Source: Prevotellaceae bacterium (GTDB lineage Bacteria > Bacteroidota > Bacteroidia > Bacteroidales > Paludibacteraceae). Taken from it: 64,000 nt of DNA. The stretch spans positions 1 to 64,000 of the forward strand of contig JACJXK010000006.1 in assembly GCA_020636675.1 (NCBI GenBank), given 5' to 3'. The notes below the pieces were generated by a model that was given only the letters and a program-made list of their open reading frames with translations, made no database searches and was not told the origin of the DNA. Of the stretch, positions 1 through 10,031 are shown piece after piece (position 1 is the first letter of the stretch; every line of letters starts with the position of its first letter). Both the position numbers and the translations under genes were made by a program.

Positions 1-3000
1 TCCCGAAGATACGATCATTTTCTTCCATGAAGTCGAGCTTGTCAACCAATTCCTTTTCCAAGAATCTAGTGTCTCCCGGATCTGCTATCTCGACCTTACG
101 CATCATCTGACGCACAATAACCTCGAAATGCTTATCATTGATTTTCACACCCTGCAGACGATATACATCCTGAACCTCATTTACGATATACTCCTGTACA
201 GCCGTAGGCCCCTTGATTGCCAATATATCAGAAGGAGTGATAGCTCCATCTGACAACGGCGTACCTGCCCGCACGTAATCGTTTTCCTGTACAAGTATCT
301 GTTTGGACAACTGAACAAGATATTTTTTAACCTCGCCGGTCTTAGATGTGATTGAAATCTCACGATTACCACGTTTAACCTTACCGAAGTTAATCTCTCC
401 GTCAATTTCTGCGACCACAGCCGGATTAGAAGGATTACGAGCCTCAAACAATTCGGTGACACGAGGAAGACCTCCCGTGATATCGCCCGCCTTACCTACG
501 GCTCTCGGTATCTTAACGATCAACTGACCATTCTTAACCCTATCATTTTCATCAACCACCAAGTGAGCTCCCACCGGCAAGTTGTATGTCTTGATAATCT
601 CACCTTTCTCATCAACTACATGGGCTGCAGGAATCTTAGTCTTATCCTTAGACTCAATAATAATCTTTTCCTTCAAACCTGTAGTCTCATCGGATTCTGT
701 CTTATAAGTGACATTTTCAATGACGCTCTCCAGCTCAACGCGACCACCAACCTCAGTGATTATCACCGCATTAAACGGATCCCATTCACAGATTCTGTCT
801 CCCTTGTCAACCATATCACCATCCTTAAAGAACAGCTTAGCACCATAAGGGATATTACTATTGGTAAGGACAATCTTCGTATTCGGATCAACAATTTTCA
901 ACTCAGCAAGACGGCCAACTACTATCTGAACTTTAGATCCATCCTCGTTCTCGGCATCCACCGTACGAAGTTCCTCAATTTCCAAAATACCTTTATAGCG
1001 AGACGTGATACCAGACTCTGCAGCGATATTACCTGCGATACCTCCCACGTGGAATGTACGCAATGTCAACTGTGTACCCGGCTCACCGATTGACTGAGCA
1101 GCGATGACGCCGACAGCCTCTCCCTTCTGCACCAAACGGCTAGTTGCCAAGTTACGTCCGTAACATTTAGCACAAACACCCTTCTTTGACTCACAGGTCA
1201 ATACAGAACGGATTTCCACCCTCTCTATCGGAGATTCCTGGATTATCTGAGCCGCATCTTCCTTAATTTCCTCTCCTGCGGAAACAATGATCTCGCCAGT
1301 AAGAGGATGTTGGATGTCATGAACAGAGACACGACCTAATATTCTTTCATACAAGGAAGCAACAACCTCCTCGTTATTCTTCAATTCCGTACAGACCAAA
1401 CCACGTAATGTGCCACAATCCTCCTCGTTAATGATGACATCATGAGACACGTCAACCAATCGACGAGTCAAATATCCGGCATCGGCAGTCTTCAATGCCG
1501 TATCGGCAAGTCCCTTACGGGCACCATGGGTTGAAATGAAATACTCCAACACAGACAAACCTTCCTTAAAGTTAGAAAGAATTGGGTTTTCGATAATCTG
1601 ACCACCCTCCGCACCTGACTTCTGAGGTTTTGCCATCAAACCACGCATACCAGAAAGCTGACGAATCTGCTCTTTAGATCCACGGGCTCCAGAATCAAGC
1701 ATCATATACACAGAGTTGAATCCTTGGTCATCTTCAGAAATAGTCTTCATCAAGATGTTTGACAGTTTGGCATTAATATGTGTCCAAGTATCAATGATCT
1801 GATTGTAACGCTCGTTATAAGTGATGAATCCCATGTTATAGTTATTCATGATCTCCTCCACTTCCTTATAACCTTCCTGAACCAATTCATCCTTCTCTTT
1901 CGGAATGATTACGTTTTCAAGGTTAAATGACAAACAACCTCTGAATGCCATGTAATAACCCAAGTTCTTGATGTCGTCAAGGAACTGAGCAGTACGTGCG
2001 ACTCCACAAGTCTTGATTACCTTTCCGATGATATCACGAAGTGACTTCTTGGTGATGAGAGTATTGACATAGCCCGCCTCCTGCGGAACATTCTGATTGA
2101 AAATCAAACGACCTACCGTTGTGTCAAGCAACTTGTCCACAATATTTCCATTCTCATCAAGATCCTTCACATAAACCTTAATAGGAGCATGCAAGTCTAC
2201 CTTCTTCTCATTATATGCGATTAACGCCTCTTCTACTCCGTAGAATATCAAGCCGGAACCTTGTGCGCCTGCACGTGGTTTTGTGATATAATAAAGTCCG
2301 AGAACCATATCCTGAGATGGCACCGTAATTGGAGATCCATTGGCAGGATTCAAAATATTGTGAGAAGCCAACATCAAAATCTGAGTTTCCAAGACTGCCT
2401 CATTACCCAATGGGAGGTGAACGGCCATCTGGTCACCATCGAAGTCGGCATTGAACGCCGTACATGCGAGTGGGTGCAGCTGGATGGCTTTACCTTCTAT
2501 CATTTTAGGTTGGAATGCCTGGATTCCCAAACGGTGCAATGTAGGGGCACGGTTCAACAATACTGGATGTCCCTTCATCACGTGCTCCAAGATATCCCAA
2601 ACAACAGGATCCTTTCGGTCAACTATTTTCTTTGCCGACTTCACAGTCTTCACAATACCACGCTCGATGAGCTTACGTATAACAAACGGCTTGTACAGCT
2701 CTGCTGCCATGTCCTTCGGAAGACCGCACTCGTGCATCTTCAACTCCGGACCTACAACGATAACCGAACGAGCGGAATAGTCAACACGTTTACCCAACAA
2801 GTTCTGACGGAAACGTCCTTGTTTTCCCTTCAAGCTATCCGAAAGAGACTTCAATGGGCGGTTAGCATCCGTCTTTACTGCGCTAGACTTTCTAGAGTTG
2901 TCAAACAAAGAATCCACAGCTTCCTGAAGCATACGTTTCTCATTACGAAGAATCACCTCAGGCGCCTTTATCTCGATCAACCTCTTCAGACGGTTATTAC

Positions 3001-3859
3001 GGATAATAACACGACGATAAAGATCATTCAAATCTGATGTTGCGAAACGTCCGCCATCCAATGGAACCAAAGGTCGAAGTTCAGGAGGAATGACAGGGAC
3101 AATCTTTACAATCAGCCATTCCGGTTTGTTCTTGCCATTGGAAGAACGGAATGCCTCCACCACCTGCAAACGTTTTAAAGCCTCGCTCTTCCTCTGCTGA
3201 GAAGACTCCTGGTTGGCACGGTTTCTAAGTTCGTAAGACAAGCTGTCCAAATCAACGCGTTGAAGCAAATCGTAGATTGCCTCCGCACCCATCTTGGCAA
3301 CGAACTTGTTAGGGTCCGTATCCTCAAGCATCTGGTTCTCCTTAGGAAGGGCATCAATTATATCAAGATACTCCTCTTCCGTCAGAAGATCCTGACCCTG
3401 AATGCCATCCTCCGCCTTTATTCCTGGCTGAACGACAACATATCTCTCATAATATATAATGGCATCCAACTTCTTAGTTGGCATTCCAAGCAAATAACCT
3501 ATCTTATTAGGTAAAGAACGGAAGTACCAAATATGAGCGACAGGCACAACCAACTGTATGTGACCCATACGCTCACGGCGCACCTTCTTTTCAGTAACCT
3601 CAACACCACAACGGTCACAGACAATACCCTTATAGCGTATTCTCTTGTATTTGCCGCAATGACATTCGTAATCCTTTACCGGACCAAAGATTCGCTCACA
3701 AAACAAACCATCGCGTTCTGGCTTATAAGTCCTATAGTTGATGGTCTCCGGTTTTAAGACCTCACCACTAGACTGCTCCAAAATCTCTTCAGGAGAAGCC
3801 AAGCCTATGGTAATTTTGGTGAAATTACTCTTTATCTTATTATCTTTTCTAAAAGCCAT
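1..3859 (-). CDS. rpoC: DNA-directed RNA polymerase subunit beta' (3' end outside window)
   Basis: Encodes the beta' subunit, which carries the catalytic Mg ions of RNA polymerase. The reading frame begins with ATG at 3859 (MAFRKDNKIK) and stays open to base 1, about 1286 codons. Bacteroidota beta' is around 1400 or more residues, so the C-terminus lies outside the window. Visible landmarks are an N-terminal four-cysteine zinc ribbon (ECHCGKYKR then CDRCGVEV, near 3590-3660), the active-site motif NADFDGDQMAVHLP (about 2412-2455), and the second zinc cluster ending CAKCYGRNLATSR (about 1140-1200). It follows rpoB by 83 bp on the same strand. The identification is certain; only the missing end limits the annotation. 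Confidence 0.98.
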   Translation of the reverse strand, partial: MAFRKDNKIKSNFTKITIGLASPEEILEQSSGEVLKPETINYRTYKPERDGLFCERIFGPVKDYECHCGKYKRIRYKGIVCDRCGVEVTEKKVRRERMGHIQLVVPVAHIWYFRSLPNKIGYLLGMPTKKLDAIIYYERYVVVQPGIKAEDGIQGQDLLTEEEYLDIIDALPKENQMLEDTDPNKFVAKMGAEAIYDLLQRVDLDSLSYELRNRANQESSQQRKSEALKRLQVVEAFRSSNGKNKPEWLIVKIVPVIPPELRPLVPLDGGRFATSDLNDLYRRVIIRNNRLKRLIEIKAPEVILRNEKRMLQEAVDSLFDNSRKSSAVKTDANRPLKSLSDSLKGKQGRFRQNLLGKRVDYSARSVIVVGPELKMHECGLPKDMAAELYKPFVIRKLIERGIVKTVKSAKKIVDRKDPVVWDILEHVMKGHPVLLNRAPTLHRLGIQAFQPKMIEGKAIQLHPLACTAFNADFDGDQMAVHLPLGNEAVLETQILMLASHNILNPANGSPITVPSQDMVLGLYYITKPRAGAQGSGLIFYGVEEALIAYNEKKVDLHAPIKVYVKDLDENGNIVDKLLDTTVGRLIFNQNVPQEAGYVNTLITKKSLRDIIGKVIKTCGVARTAQFLDDIKNLGYYMAFRGCLSFNLENVIIPKEKDELVQEGYKEVEEIMNNYNMGFITYNERYNQIIDTWTHINAKLSNILMKTISEDDQGFNSVYMMLDSGARGSKEQIRQLSGMRGLMAKPQKSGAEGGQIIENPILSNFKEGLSVLEYFISTHGARKGLADTALKTADAGYLTRRLVDVSHDVIINEEDCGTLRGLVCTELKNNEEVVASLYERILGRVSVHDIQHPLTGEIIVSAGEEIKEDAAQIIQESPIERVEIRSVLTCESKKGVCAKCYGRNLATSRLVQKGEAVGVIAAQSIGEPGTQLTLRTFHVGGIAGNIAAESGITSRYKGILEIEELRTVDAENEDGSKVQIVVGRLAELKIVDPNTKIVLTNSNIPYGAKLFFKDGDMVDKGDRICEWDPFNAVIITEVGGRVELESVIENVTYKTESDETTGLKEKIIIESKDKTKIPAAHVVDEKGEIIKTYNLPVGAHLVVDENDRVKNGQLIVKIPRAVGKAGDITGGLPRVTELFEARNPSNPAVVAEIDGEINFGKVKRGNREISITSKTGEVKKYLVQLSKQILVQENDYVRAGTPLSDGAITPSDILAIKGPTAVQEYIVNEVQDVYRLQGVKINDKHFEVIVRQMMRKVEIADPGDTRFLEKELVDKLDFMEENDRIFG

Positions 3860-3877
3860 ATCTGTATTTTATAAAGA

Positions 3878-3936
3878 GTTATAAAATGAATTTATAACAT
3901 TGAGCACCTCCATTCCCAAAGGGATAGAGATGCCAT
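3878..3936 (-). other. rpoB-rpoC intercistronic hairpins
   Basis: The 83-bp spacer between rpoB and rpoC holds an AT-only 8-bp inverted repeat (3878-3885 with 3891-3898) and, next to the rpoB stop, an imperfect GC-richer hairpin (about 3905-3936). Neither has a T-run placed for termination, so these look like mRNA processing or stability structures rather than terminators. The function is inferred. Confidence 0.3.
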
Positions 3937-3942
3937 TTATTT

Positions 3943-6900
3943 TTAATCAAGCGTAATACTCAATCCTAAGCCTCTCAACTCGTGAAGCAGTACATTCAGA
4001 GATTCAGGGATGCCAGCAGGTGGCATTGGATCTCCCTTAACGATAGCCTCATAAGCACGAGCACGACCCATAACATCATCTGACTTGATAGTCAAGATTT
4101 CTTGAAGTACATGAGATGCACCGAATGCCTCCAGTGCCCAAACCTCCATCTCTCCAAAACGCTGACCTCCGAACTGTGCTTTACCACCAAGAGGCTGCTG
4201 AGTGATAAGAGAATAAGGGCCGATAGAACGTGCATGCATCTTGTCGTCGACCATGTGGCCCAACTTCAGCATATAGATTACACCCACCGTAGCAGGCTGG
4301 TCGAAACGCTCTCCTGTACCTCCATCATACAAATATGTCTTACCATATCTAGGAACACCTGCCTTGTCCGTCCATACGCTCAAATCGTCCAAAGTTGCGC
4401 CATCGAAGATAGGAGTAGCGAACTTAACGCCCAATTTCAATCCTGCCCATCCTAGAACAGTCTCGAATATCTGACCCAAATTCATACGAGAAGGCACACC
4501 TAGTGGATTAAGAACGATGTCGACCGGAGTTCCGTCTTCCAAGAACGGCATATCTTCCTGACGGACAATTCGGGATACAATACCCTTGTTACCGTGACGA
4601 CCTGCCATCTTGTCTCCCACCCTGATTTTACGCTTCTTAGCGATATAAACCTTAACTAGCTGAACGATTCCTGCAGGAAGCTCGTCTCCTATTGTGATAT
4701 TGAACTTCTTTCTCTTTATTGCGGCATCAAGCTCTTTATACTTCTTTATATAATTCATGATAAGATCATGAATCATATCGTTCTTATGAGAGTCTGACGT
4801 CCACTTGCTAAGTTGGATAGTCGAATAATCAATCTCATTCAACAGCTTAGAAGTAAATTTCACGCCCTTAGGAATAACATCCGAGCCTAAGAAGTCCTTC
4901 ACACCCTGAGAAGTTTTTCCGCTTGTAAGCGAAAGCAACTTTTCAACAAGAAGATTCTTCAACTCCATAGACTTAGTATCGAACTCCTCATCCAATTTAG
5001 GAAGGATAGCCTTATCCGTCAATCTTGACTTACGGCTCTTCATCGCCTTCGAGAATAACCTTTTGTCGATGACAACTCCTCTCAAAGAAGGAGTAGCCTT
5101 CAAAGAAGCGTCCTTCACATCACCAGCCTTATCACCGAAGATAGCTCTCAAAAGTTTCTCTTCCGGAGAAGGATCCGACTCTCCCTTCGGAGTGATCTTT
5201 CCGATAAGGATATCTCCCGGTTCAACCAAGGCACCAACTCTGATGACACCATTCTCGTCCAAGTTGCGAGTAGCATCTTCGCTGACGTTTGGTATGTCGG
5301 CAGTCAGCTCCTCCAATCCACGTTTCGTCTCACGAACCTCCAATTGATATTCGTCGACATGGACAGATGTGAACAAGTCATATTTTACAGCCTTCTCGTT
5401 AAGAACGATGGCATCCTCATAATTATAACCCTTCCATGGCATGAACGCAACCTGTAAGTTCCTTCCGATTGCGAGCTCGCCCTGATCGGTAGAATAACCT
5501 TCCGTCAAAAGCTGACCTTTTGTTACACGCTCGCCCCTTGTGATGATAGGACGGAGGTCAATCGTCGTACTTTGATTAGTTTTTCTGAACTTCGGAAGTC
5601 TATACTCCTTAACAGCAGAATCGAAGTTGACAAACTCCTCATCTTCTGTTCTGTCATAACGAACCTTGATAACCGTAGCATCGACAAACTCAACCACACC
5701 ATCGCCTTCAGCAGCAACCTGCGTACGAGAATCCCTAGCCAACTGTTTCTCAATGCCGGTACCAACGATAGGAGACTCATTACGCAGCAAAGGCACTGCC
5801 TGACGCATCATGTTAGATCCCATCAACGCACGGTTAGCGTCATCATGTTCCAAGAACGGAATCAAAGAGGCTGCAATAGAGGCTATCTGGTTAGGAGCGA
5901 TATCCATCAGCTCCAATTCTTGAGGTGTCACGACTGGGAAATCGCCCTCTTTACGAGCCTTAACCTTATCCGTCAAGAAATCTCCTTCTTCATCAAGCGG
6001 ACAATTACCTTGAGCGATAATCTTTCCTTCCTCTTCTTCTGCCGTCATATAGACGATACCCGTCTCAGACATATCGGCCTTACCATCGACAACCTTTCTA
6101 TATGGAGTCTCAATAAAACCCAAATCATTAATTTTGGCATGAACGCAAAGAGAAGAGATCAAACCGATATTCGGACCTTCCGGCGTTTCAATAGGACAAA
6201 GACGACCATAGTGAGTGTAGTGAACGTCTCGCACCTCAAATCCGGCACGTTCACGAGACAAACCACCAGGACCCAACGCAGAAAGACGACGTTTGTGCGT
6301 GATTTCAGCCAATGGGTTCGTCTGGTCCATAAACTGTGACAATGCATTCGTACCAAAGAACGAATTGATCACAGAAGAAATAGTTTTAGCATTGATCAAG
6401 TCAATCGGAGTGAACACCTCGTTGTCACGGACATTCATCCTCTCCCTGATGGTACGGGCCATACGGGCAAGACCAACACCAAACTGATTATATAATTGTT
6501 CTCCAACAGTACGCACACGACGGTTGCTCAAATGGTCGATATCGTCAACGTCTGCCTTAGAATTAATAAGTTCGATAAGATATTTAATAATCTCAATAAT
6601 GTCTTCCTTCGTGAGAACTCTCACTCCCATGTCCGTGGTAAGGTTCAACTTCTTGTTGATACGATAGCGACCAACATCACCAAGATCATAACGTTTTTCA
6701 GAAAAGAACAAGCCGGAGATGATTTCGCGAGCGGCAGCCTCATCAGCAGGCTCCGCATTACGAAGTTGGCGATATATGTAATAAACAGCCTCCTTCTCCG
6801 AGTTACTTGGGTCTTTCTGTAATGTATTGTAAATAATTGTATAGTCAGAAAGATTTACATCATCCCTATGCAACAATATTGTCTGAACTCCAGCTTCAAG

Positions 6901-7755
6901 AATCTGATCGACGTGAGAACTCTCCAAAACGGTCTCACGATCGATGATGATTTCGTTTCTCTCGATAGAAACGACCTCGCCAGTATCCTCATCAACGAAA
7001 TCCTCAACCCAAGTCTTCAATATACGAGCTGCGAGCTTACGTCCCACTACCTTCTTCAAGGAAGATTTTGAAACCTTAATCTCCTCTGCCAAATCGAAGA
7101 TATCGAGGATATCCCTATCACTCTCATATCCGATAGCTCTCAACAATGTGGTAACAGGAAGTTTCTTCTTACGGTCGATATATGCATACATGACATTGTT
7201 AATGTCTGTAGCAAACTCAATCCAAGAACCTTTGAATGGGATAATACGAGCAGAATAAAGCTTCGTACCATTAGCATGCATACTCTGTCCGAAGAACACG
7301 CCCGGAGATCTGTGCAACTGAGATACGACAACACGCTCTGCACCATTAATGACAAAAGTTCCCTTTTCAGTCATATAAGGGATTGGGCCCAAATATACAT
7401 CCTGAATTATCGTTTCGAAATCCTCATGATCAGGATCCGTACAATACAATTTAAGTTTTGCCTTCAAAGGCACACAATAGGTCAAACCCCTTTCGATACA
7501 CTCATCGATGGAATACCTAGATGGATCAATGTAATAATCCAGAAATTCCAGAACGAAATTGTTTCGAGTATCCGCAATTGGGAAATTCTCTGCGAACACT
7601 TTATACATTCCTTCATTTTTCCTTTTTTCAGGAGGTGTATCGAGTTGAAAAAAGTCTCTGAACGACTTCAATTGCACTTCAAGAAAGTCAGGGTATTCCT
7701 GTTGTTTCTTAATAGACGCAAAACTAACTCTTTGTTTTTCAGTTTGTGAAGACAT
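3943..7755 (-). CDS. rpoB: DNA-directed RNA polymerase subunit beta
   Basis: Beta subunit of RNA polymerase, 1270 residues, the usual length in Bacteroidota. The rifampicin region is intact and has sensitive-type residues: SQFMDQTNPLAEITHKRRL followed by SALGPGGLSRERAGFEVRD keeps the Asp, His and Ser positions that mutate in resistant strains. Other signatures are MPWKGYNYEDAIVLNE, NPLGVPSRMNLGQ and the C-terminal run GGKAQFGGQRFGEMEVWALE, which contacts beta'. The start MSSQTEKQRVSF lies 104 bp after rplL, beyond a strong hairpin. The gene forms a transcription unit with rpoC. Confidence 0.98.
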   Translation of the reverse strand: MSSQTEKQRVSFASIKKQQEYPDFLEVQLKSFRDFFQLDTPPEKRKNEGMYKVFAENFPIADTRNNFVLEFLDYYIDPSRYSIDECIERGLTYCVPLKAKLKLYCTDPDHEDFETIIQDVYLGPIPYMTEKGTFVINGAERVVVSQLHRSPGVFFGQSMHANGTKLYSARIIPFKGSWIEFATDINNVMYAYIDRKKKLPVTTLLRAIGYESDRDILDIFDLAEEIKVSKSSLKKVVGRKLAARILKTWVEDFVDEDTGEVVSIERNEIIIDRETVLESSHVDQILEAGVQTILLHRDDVNLSDYTIIYNTLQKDPSNSEKEAVYYIYRQLRNAEPADEAAAREIISGLFFSEKRYDLGDVGRYRINKKLNLTTDMGVRVLTKEDIIEIIKYLIELINSKADVDDIDHLSNRRVRTVGEQLYNQFGVGLARMARTIRERMNVRDNEVFTPIDLINAKTISSVINSFFGTNALSQFMDQTNPLAEITHKRRLSALGPGGLSRERAGFEVRDVHYTHYGRLCPIETPEGPNIGLISSLCVHAKINDLGFIETPYRKVVDGKADMSETGIVYMTAEEEEGKIIAQGNCPLDEEGDFLTDKVKARKEGDFPVVTPQELELMDIAPNQIASIAASLIPFLEHDDANRALMGSNMMRQAVPLLRNESPIVGTGIEKQLARDSRTQVAAEGDGVVEFVDATVIKVRYDRTEDEEFVNFDSAVKEYRLPKFRKTNQSTTIDLRPIITRGERVTKGQLLTEGYSTDQGELAIGRNLQVAFMPWKGYNYEDAIVLNEKAVKYDLFTSVHVDEYQLEVRETKRGLEELTADIPNVSEDATRNLDENGVIRVGALVEPGDILIGKITPKGESDPSPEEKLLRAIFGDKAGDVKDASLKATPSLRGVVIDKRLFSKAMKSRKSRLTDKAILPKLDEEFDTKSMELKNLLVEKLLSLTSGKTSQGVKDFLGSDVIPKGVKFTSKLLNEIDYSTIQLSKWTSDSHKNDMIHDLIMNYIKKYKELDAAIKRKKFNITIGDELPAGIVQLVKVYIAKKRKIRVGDKMAGRHGNKGIVSRIVRQEDMPFLEDGTPVDIVLNPLGVPSRMNLGQIFETVLGWAGLKLGVKFATPIFDGATLDDLSVWTDKAGVPRYGKTYLYDGGTGERFDQPATVGVIYMLKLGHMVDDKMHARSIGPYSLITQQPLGGKAQFGGQRFGEMEVWALEAFGASHVLQEILTIKSDDVMGRARAYEAIVKGDPMPPAGIPESLNVLLHELRGLGLSITLD

Positions 7756-7794
7756 TTATCGAAGAAATTAATTGAACTTGAAAAAGAATATAGA

Positions 7795-7834
7795 CATAAA
7801 AAGGTTTAGAACCTCACAAAAAAGGTTCTAAACC
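7795..7834 (-). terminator. rplL-rpoB intrinsic terminator/attenuator
   Basis: A perfect 12-bp stem (7803-7814 with 7823-7834, loop of 8) is followed on the minus strand by five T residues. It lies between the rplL stop and the rpoB start. A second small hairpin (CCTGA/TCAGG, 7841-7853) sits just upstream of it. In other bacteria a leaky terminator at this position makes more ribosomal stalk protein than polymerase; the same role is inferred here. Confidence 0.8.
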
Positions 7835-7859
7835 AAAGTTCCTGAAAATCAGGTTTATA

Positions 7860-8234
7860 CTATTTAAGTTCAACTTCAGCTCCAGCTTCTTCAAGTTTCT
7901 TCTTAAGATCCTCTGCATCAGCCTTAGCAAGAGCTTCCTTAACTGTGTTAGGTGCTCCGTCAACCATATCCTTAGCCTCTTTCAAGCCAAGACCAGTCAA
8001 TTCCTTAACCAACTTAACGACTGCAAGTTTGTTAGCACCAGCTGCTTTCAAAACAACATCAAAAGATGTCTTCTCCTCAGCAGCAGCACCACCTGCAGCA
8101 GGACCAGCAGCAACAGCAACAGCTGCAGCAGCAGGTTCAATTCCGTATTCATTCTTCAAAATTTCAGCAAGTTCATTAACTTCTTTAACTGTCAAGTTAA
8201 CTAGTTGTTCTGCAAAAGCTTTCAAATCTGCCAT
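7860..8234 (-). CDS. rplL: 50S ribosomal protein L7/L12
   Basis: Stalk protein of the large subunit that recruits translation GTPases. It has 124 residues, with the N-terminal dimerisation helix (MADLKAFAEQLVNLTVKEV), an Ala/Gly-rich hinge (PAAAAVAVAAGPAAGGAAA) and the globular C-terminal domain with KTSFDVVLKAAGANKLAVV and LGLKEAKDMVDGAP. It lies 46 bp after rplJ and before the attenuator-like hairpin that separates it from rpoB. The encoded protein occurs in several copies per ribosome, which fits termination after this gene. Confidence 0.98.
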   Translation of the reverse strand: MADLKAFAEQLVNLTVKEVNELAEILKNEYGIEPAAAAVAVAAGPAAGGAAAEEKTSFDVVLKAAGANKLAVVKLVKELTGLGLKEAKDMVDGAPNTVKEALAKADAEDLKKKLEEAGAEVELK

Positions 8235-8280
8235 TGTATTCTTATTTTTAAATGTTTGTAATCTTGTTTGTTTTTTAATT

Positions 8281-8796
8281 TTATCTTTCTGAGAGTGTTT
8301 TCAAAACACCGTGTATTGTAGAACCGCCTGATTGGAGAGCTGATACAACGTTCTTTGCAGGAGACTGCAACAATGCAATAACATCTGCGATGAGTTCGTT
8401 CTTGCTCTTTATTGACACCAATGCGTCCAATTGGTCTGCAGTATAGAAGCATTCTTCAACGTATGCGGCTTTCAAGACAGGCTTGCCTTTCGCATTTTTT
8501 GCGCCGAAGCTTTTTATAAGCTTTGCTGGTGCATTACCAGTGTTAGACAACATCAATGCGGTAGGACCTTCCAATGAATTGAAAATAGGAGCGAAATCAC
8601 CCTTCTTTTCCAAAGCCTTATGAAGCAATGTATTCTTTACGACAACCAACTTGATGTCCTGAGTAAAGCAAACTCTCCTCAAAGCACTCGTATCTGTCGC
8701 ATTCAAACCTGCCGCATCAGCAATGTAAAAATGACTGTACTCGCCTAATAACCCTACTAATTGCTCTATTATAGCACTTTTATCTTCCTTCTTCAT
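8281..8796 (-). CDS. rplJ: 50S ribosomal protein L10
   Basis: Forms the base of the L7/L12 stalk. It has 171 residues, starting MKKEDKSAIIEQLVGLL, with the central VVVKNTLLHKALEKKGDF typical of L10 and a C-terminal helical region that binds L12 dimers. It sits 12 bp after rplA and 46 bp before rplL. In many bacteria L10 represses its own mRNA. No leader structure for this is evident in the short rplA-rplJ gap, so control may be exerted elsewhere. Confidence 0.97.
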   Translation of the reverse strand: MKKEDKSAIIEQLVGLLGEYSHFYIADAAGLNATDTSALRRVCFTQDIKLVVVKNTLLHKALEKKGDFAPIFNSLEGPTALMLSNTGNAPAKLIKSFGAKNAKGKPVLKAAYVEECFYTADQLDALVSIKSKNELIADVIALLQSPAKNVVSALQSGGSTIHGVLKTLSER

Positions 8797-8808
8797 AATC
8801 TCAAATTA

Positions 8809-9507
8809 TTAAATTTCATCAACTGACTTAGGGTCGATTTTGATACCCTTACTCATTGTACTTGAAAGATAAATGCTCTTTACATATACACCCTTAGAAG
8901 AAGATGGCTTCAATTTATTCAACATGTTGATAAATTCCTTTGCATTTCCATAAATCTGATCGGGAGTAAATGATACTTTACCGATAGAAGTGTGTACGAT
9001 ACCAAACTTATCCACTTTGAAATCAATCTTACCTTGTTTCACCTCTTTTACTGCTTTTGCAACTTCGTTGGTAACCGTTCCACTCTTTGGATTTGGCATC
9101 AAGCCACGAGGACCTAACACACGACCTAAAGCTCCGATTTTACCCATAATGGAAGGCATTGTGATGATAACATCAACATCTGTCCAACCACCTTTGATTT
9201 TCTCGATATACTCGTCAAGACCAACATAGTCAGCACCAGCAGCCTTAGCATCCGCCTCTACTTCTGAAGTACACAATACAAGAACGCGAACATCCTTACC
9301 TGTCCCATTAGGAAGAGAGACAACGCCTCTTACCATCTGGTTTGCCTTCTTAGGGTCAACACCCAGACGAACATCAATATCTACAGAAGCATCGAACTTA
9401 GTCGTGGTAACATCCTTAACTAACGCCGAAGCCTCCTTAAGAGAGTAAGATTTCCCTGCTTCAACCTTCTCTAAAGCTAACTTTTGATTTTTTGTAAGTT
9501 TACCCAT
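8809..9507 (-). CDS. rplA: 50S ribosomal protein L1
   Basis: Large-subunit protein of the L1 stalk, which moves deacylated tRNA out of the E site. It has 232 residues, starting MGKLTKNQKLALEKVEAGK, and includes the L1 signature region IMGKIGALGRVLGPRGLMPN followed by PKSGTVTNEVAKAVKE. It follows rplK by 17 bp in the classical rplK-rplA order and precedes rplJ by 12 bp, so the four stalk genes are effectively contiguous. Confidence 0.98.
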   Translation of the reverse strand: MGKLTKNQKLALEKVEAGKSYSLKEASALVKDVTTTKFDASVDIDVRLGVDPKKANQMVRGVVSLPNGTGKDVRVLVLCTSEVEADAKAAGADYVGLDEYIEKIKGGWTDVDVIITMPSIMGKIGALGRVLGPRGLMPNPKSGTVTNEVAKAVKEVKQGKIDFKVDKFGIVHTSIGKVSFTPDQIYGNAKEFINMLNKLKPSSSKGVYVKSIYLSSTMSKGIKIDPKSVDEI

Positions 9508-9524
9508 TTCAATTGAAGTGTTTA

Positions 9525-9968
9525 TTATTTATTACCAGGAAACTCCCCTTTGACAGTTATACCCATACTCCTTGCTGTTCCAGCAACCATTGTCAAAGCC
9601 GAATCAAGAGTAAAACAGTTTAAATCAGGCATTTTGTCTTCAGCAATAGCCTTTACCTGCTCCCATGTTATTTCGGCAACCTTTTTACGATTTGGTTCTG
9701 CAGAACCACTCTTCTGTTTTGACGCTTCCAACAATTGGATAGCTACAGGAGGAGTCTTAACTACAAAATCAAAAGATTTATCAGTATAATACGTAATAAC
9801 GACAGGCAGCACCTTTCCACCCTTATCTTGAGTCTTAGCATTAAACTGCTTGCAGAACTCCATGATATTGACACCTTTAGAACCCAATGCAGGACCTACT
9901 GGTGGAGATGGATTTGCAGCGCCTCCCTTTATCTGTAATTTGATAAATCCAGCAACTTCTTTAGCCAT
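9525..9968 (-). CDS. rplK: 50S ribosomal protein L11
   Basis: Binds 23S rRNA at the GTPase-associated centre. It has 147 residues. The N-terminal domain carries the proline motif GGAANPSPPVGPALGSKGVN and the C-terminal RNA-binding domain ends GTARSMGITVKGEFPGNK. It lies 58 bp after nusG, with a weak hairpin and T-run in the gap. It is the first ribosomal protein gene of the rplKAJL cluster. Confidence 0.98.
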   Translation of the reverse strand: MAKEVAGFIKLQIKGGAANPSPPVGPALGSKGVNIMEFCKQFNAKTQDKGGKVLPVVITYYTDKSFDFVVKTPPVAIQLLEASKQKSGSAEPNRKKVAEITWEQVKAIAEDKMPDLNCFTLDSALTMVAGTARSMGITVKGEFPGNK

Positions 9969-9997
9969 TTTTGTTTGATATTATTTTTATTATAAAC

Positions 9998-10031
9998 ACA
10001 AAAAAATAGTTCAAGGAGACCCTCAACTATT
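9998..10031 (-). terminator. possible nusG-rplK attenuator
   Basis: An inverted repeat, 7 bp at the base (10005-10011 with 10025-10031) and imperfect above, overlaps the nusG stop codon. On the minus strand it is followed by a run of seven T bases. This is terminator-like but has only a modest stem, so partial termination between nusG and rplK is an inference. Confidence 0.5.

Noticed and set aside
2261..3037. 258-codon plus-strand ORF opposite rpoC
   Set aside because: It overlaps the beta' active-site region and its translation has no protein-like character; the real gene runs on the minus strand off the window edge.
4102..7749. Many ORFs of 60-255 codons on the plus strand across rpoB
   Set aside because: They are antisense shadows of rpoB, with no start context or family similarity; the minus-strand gene is certain.
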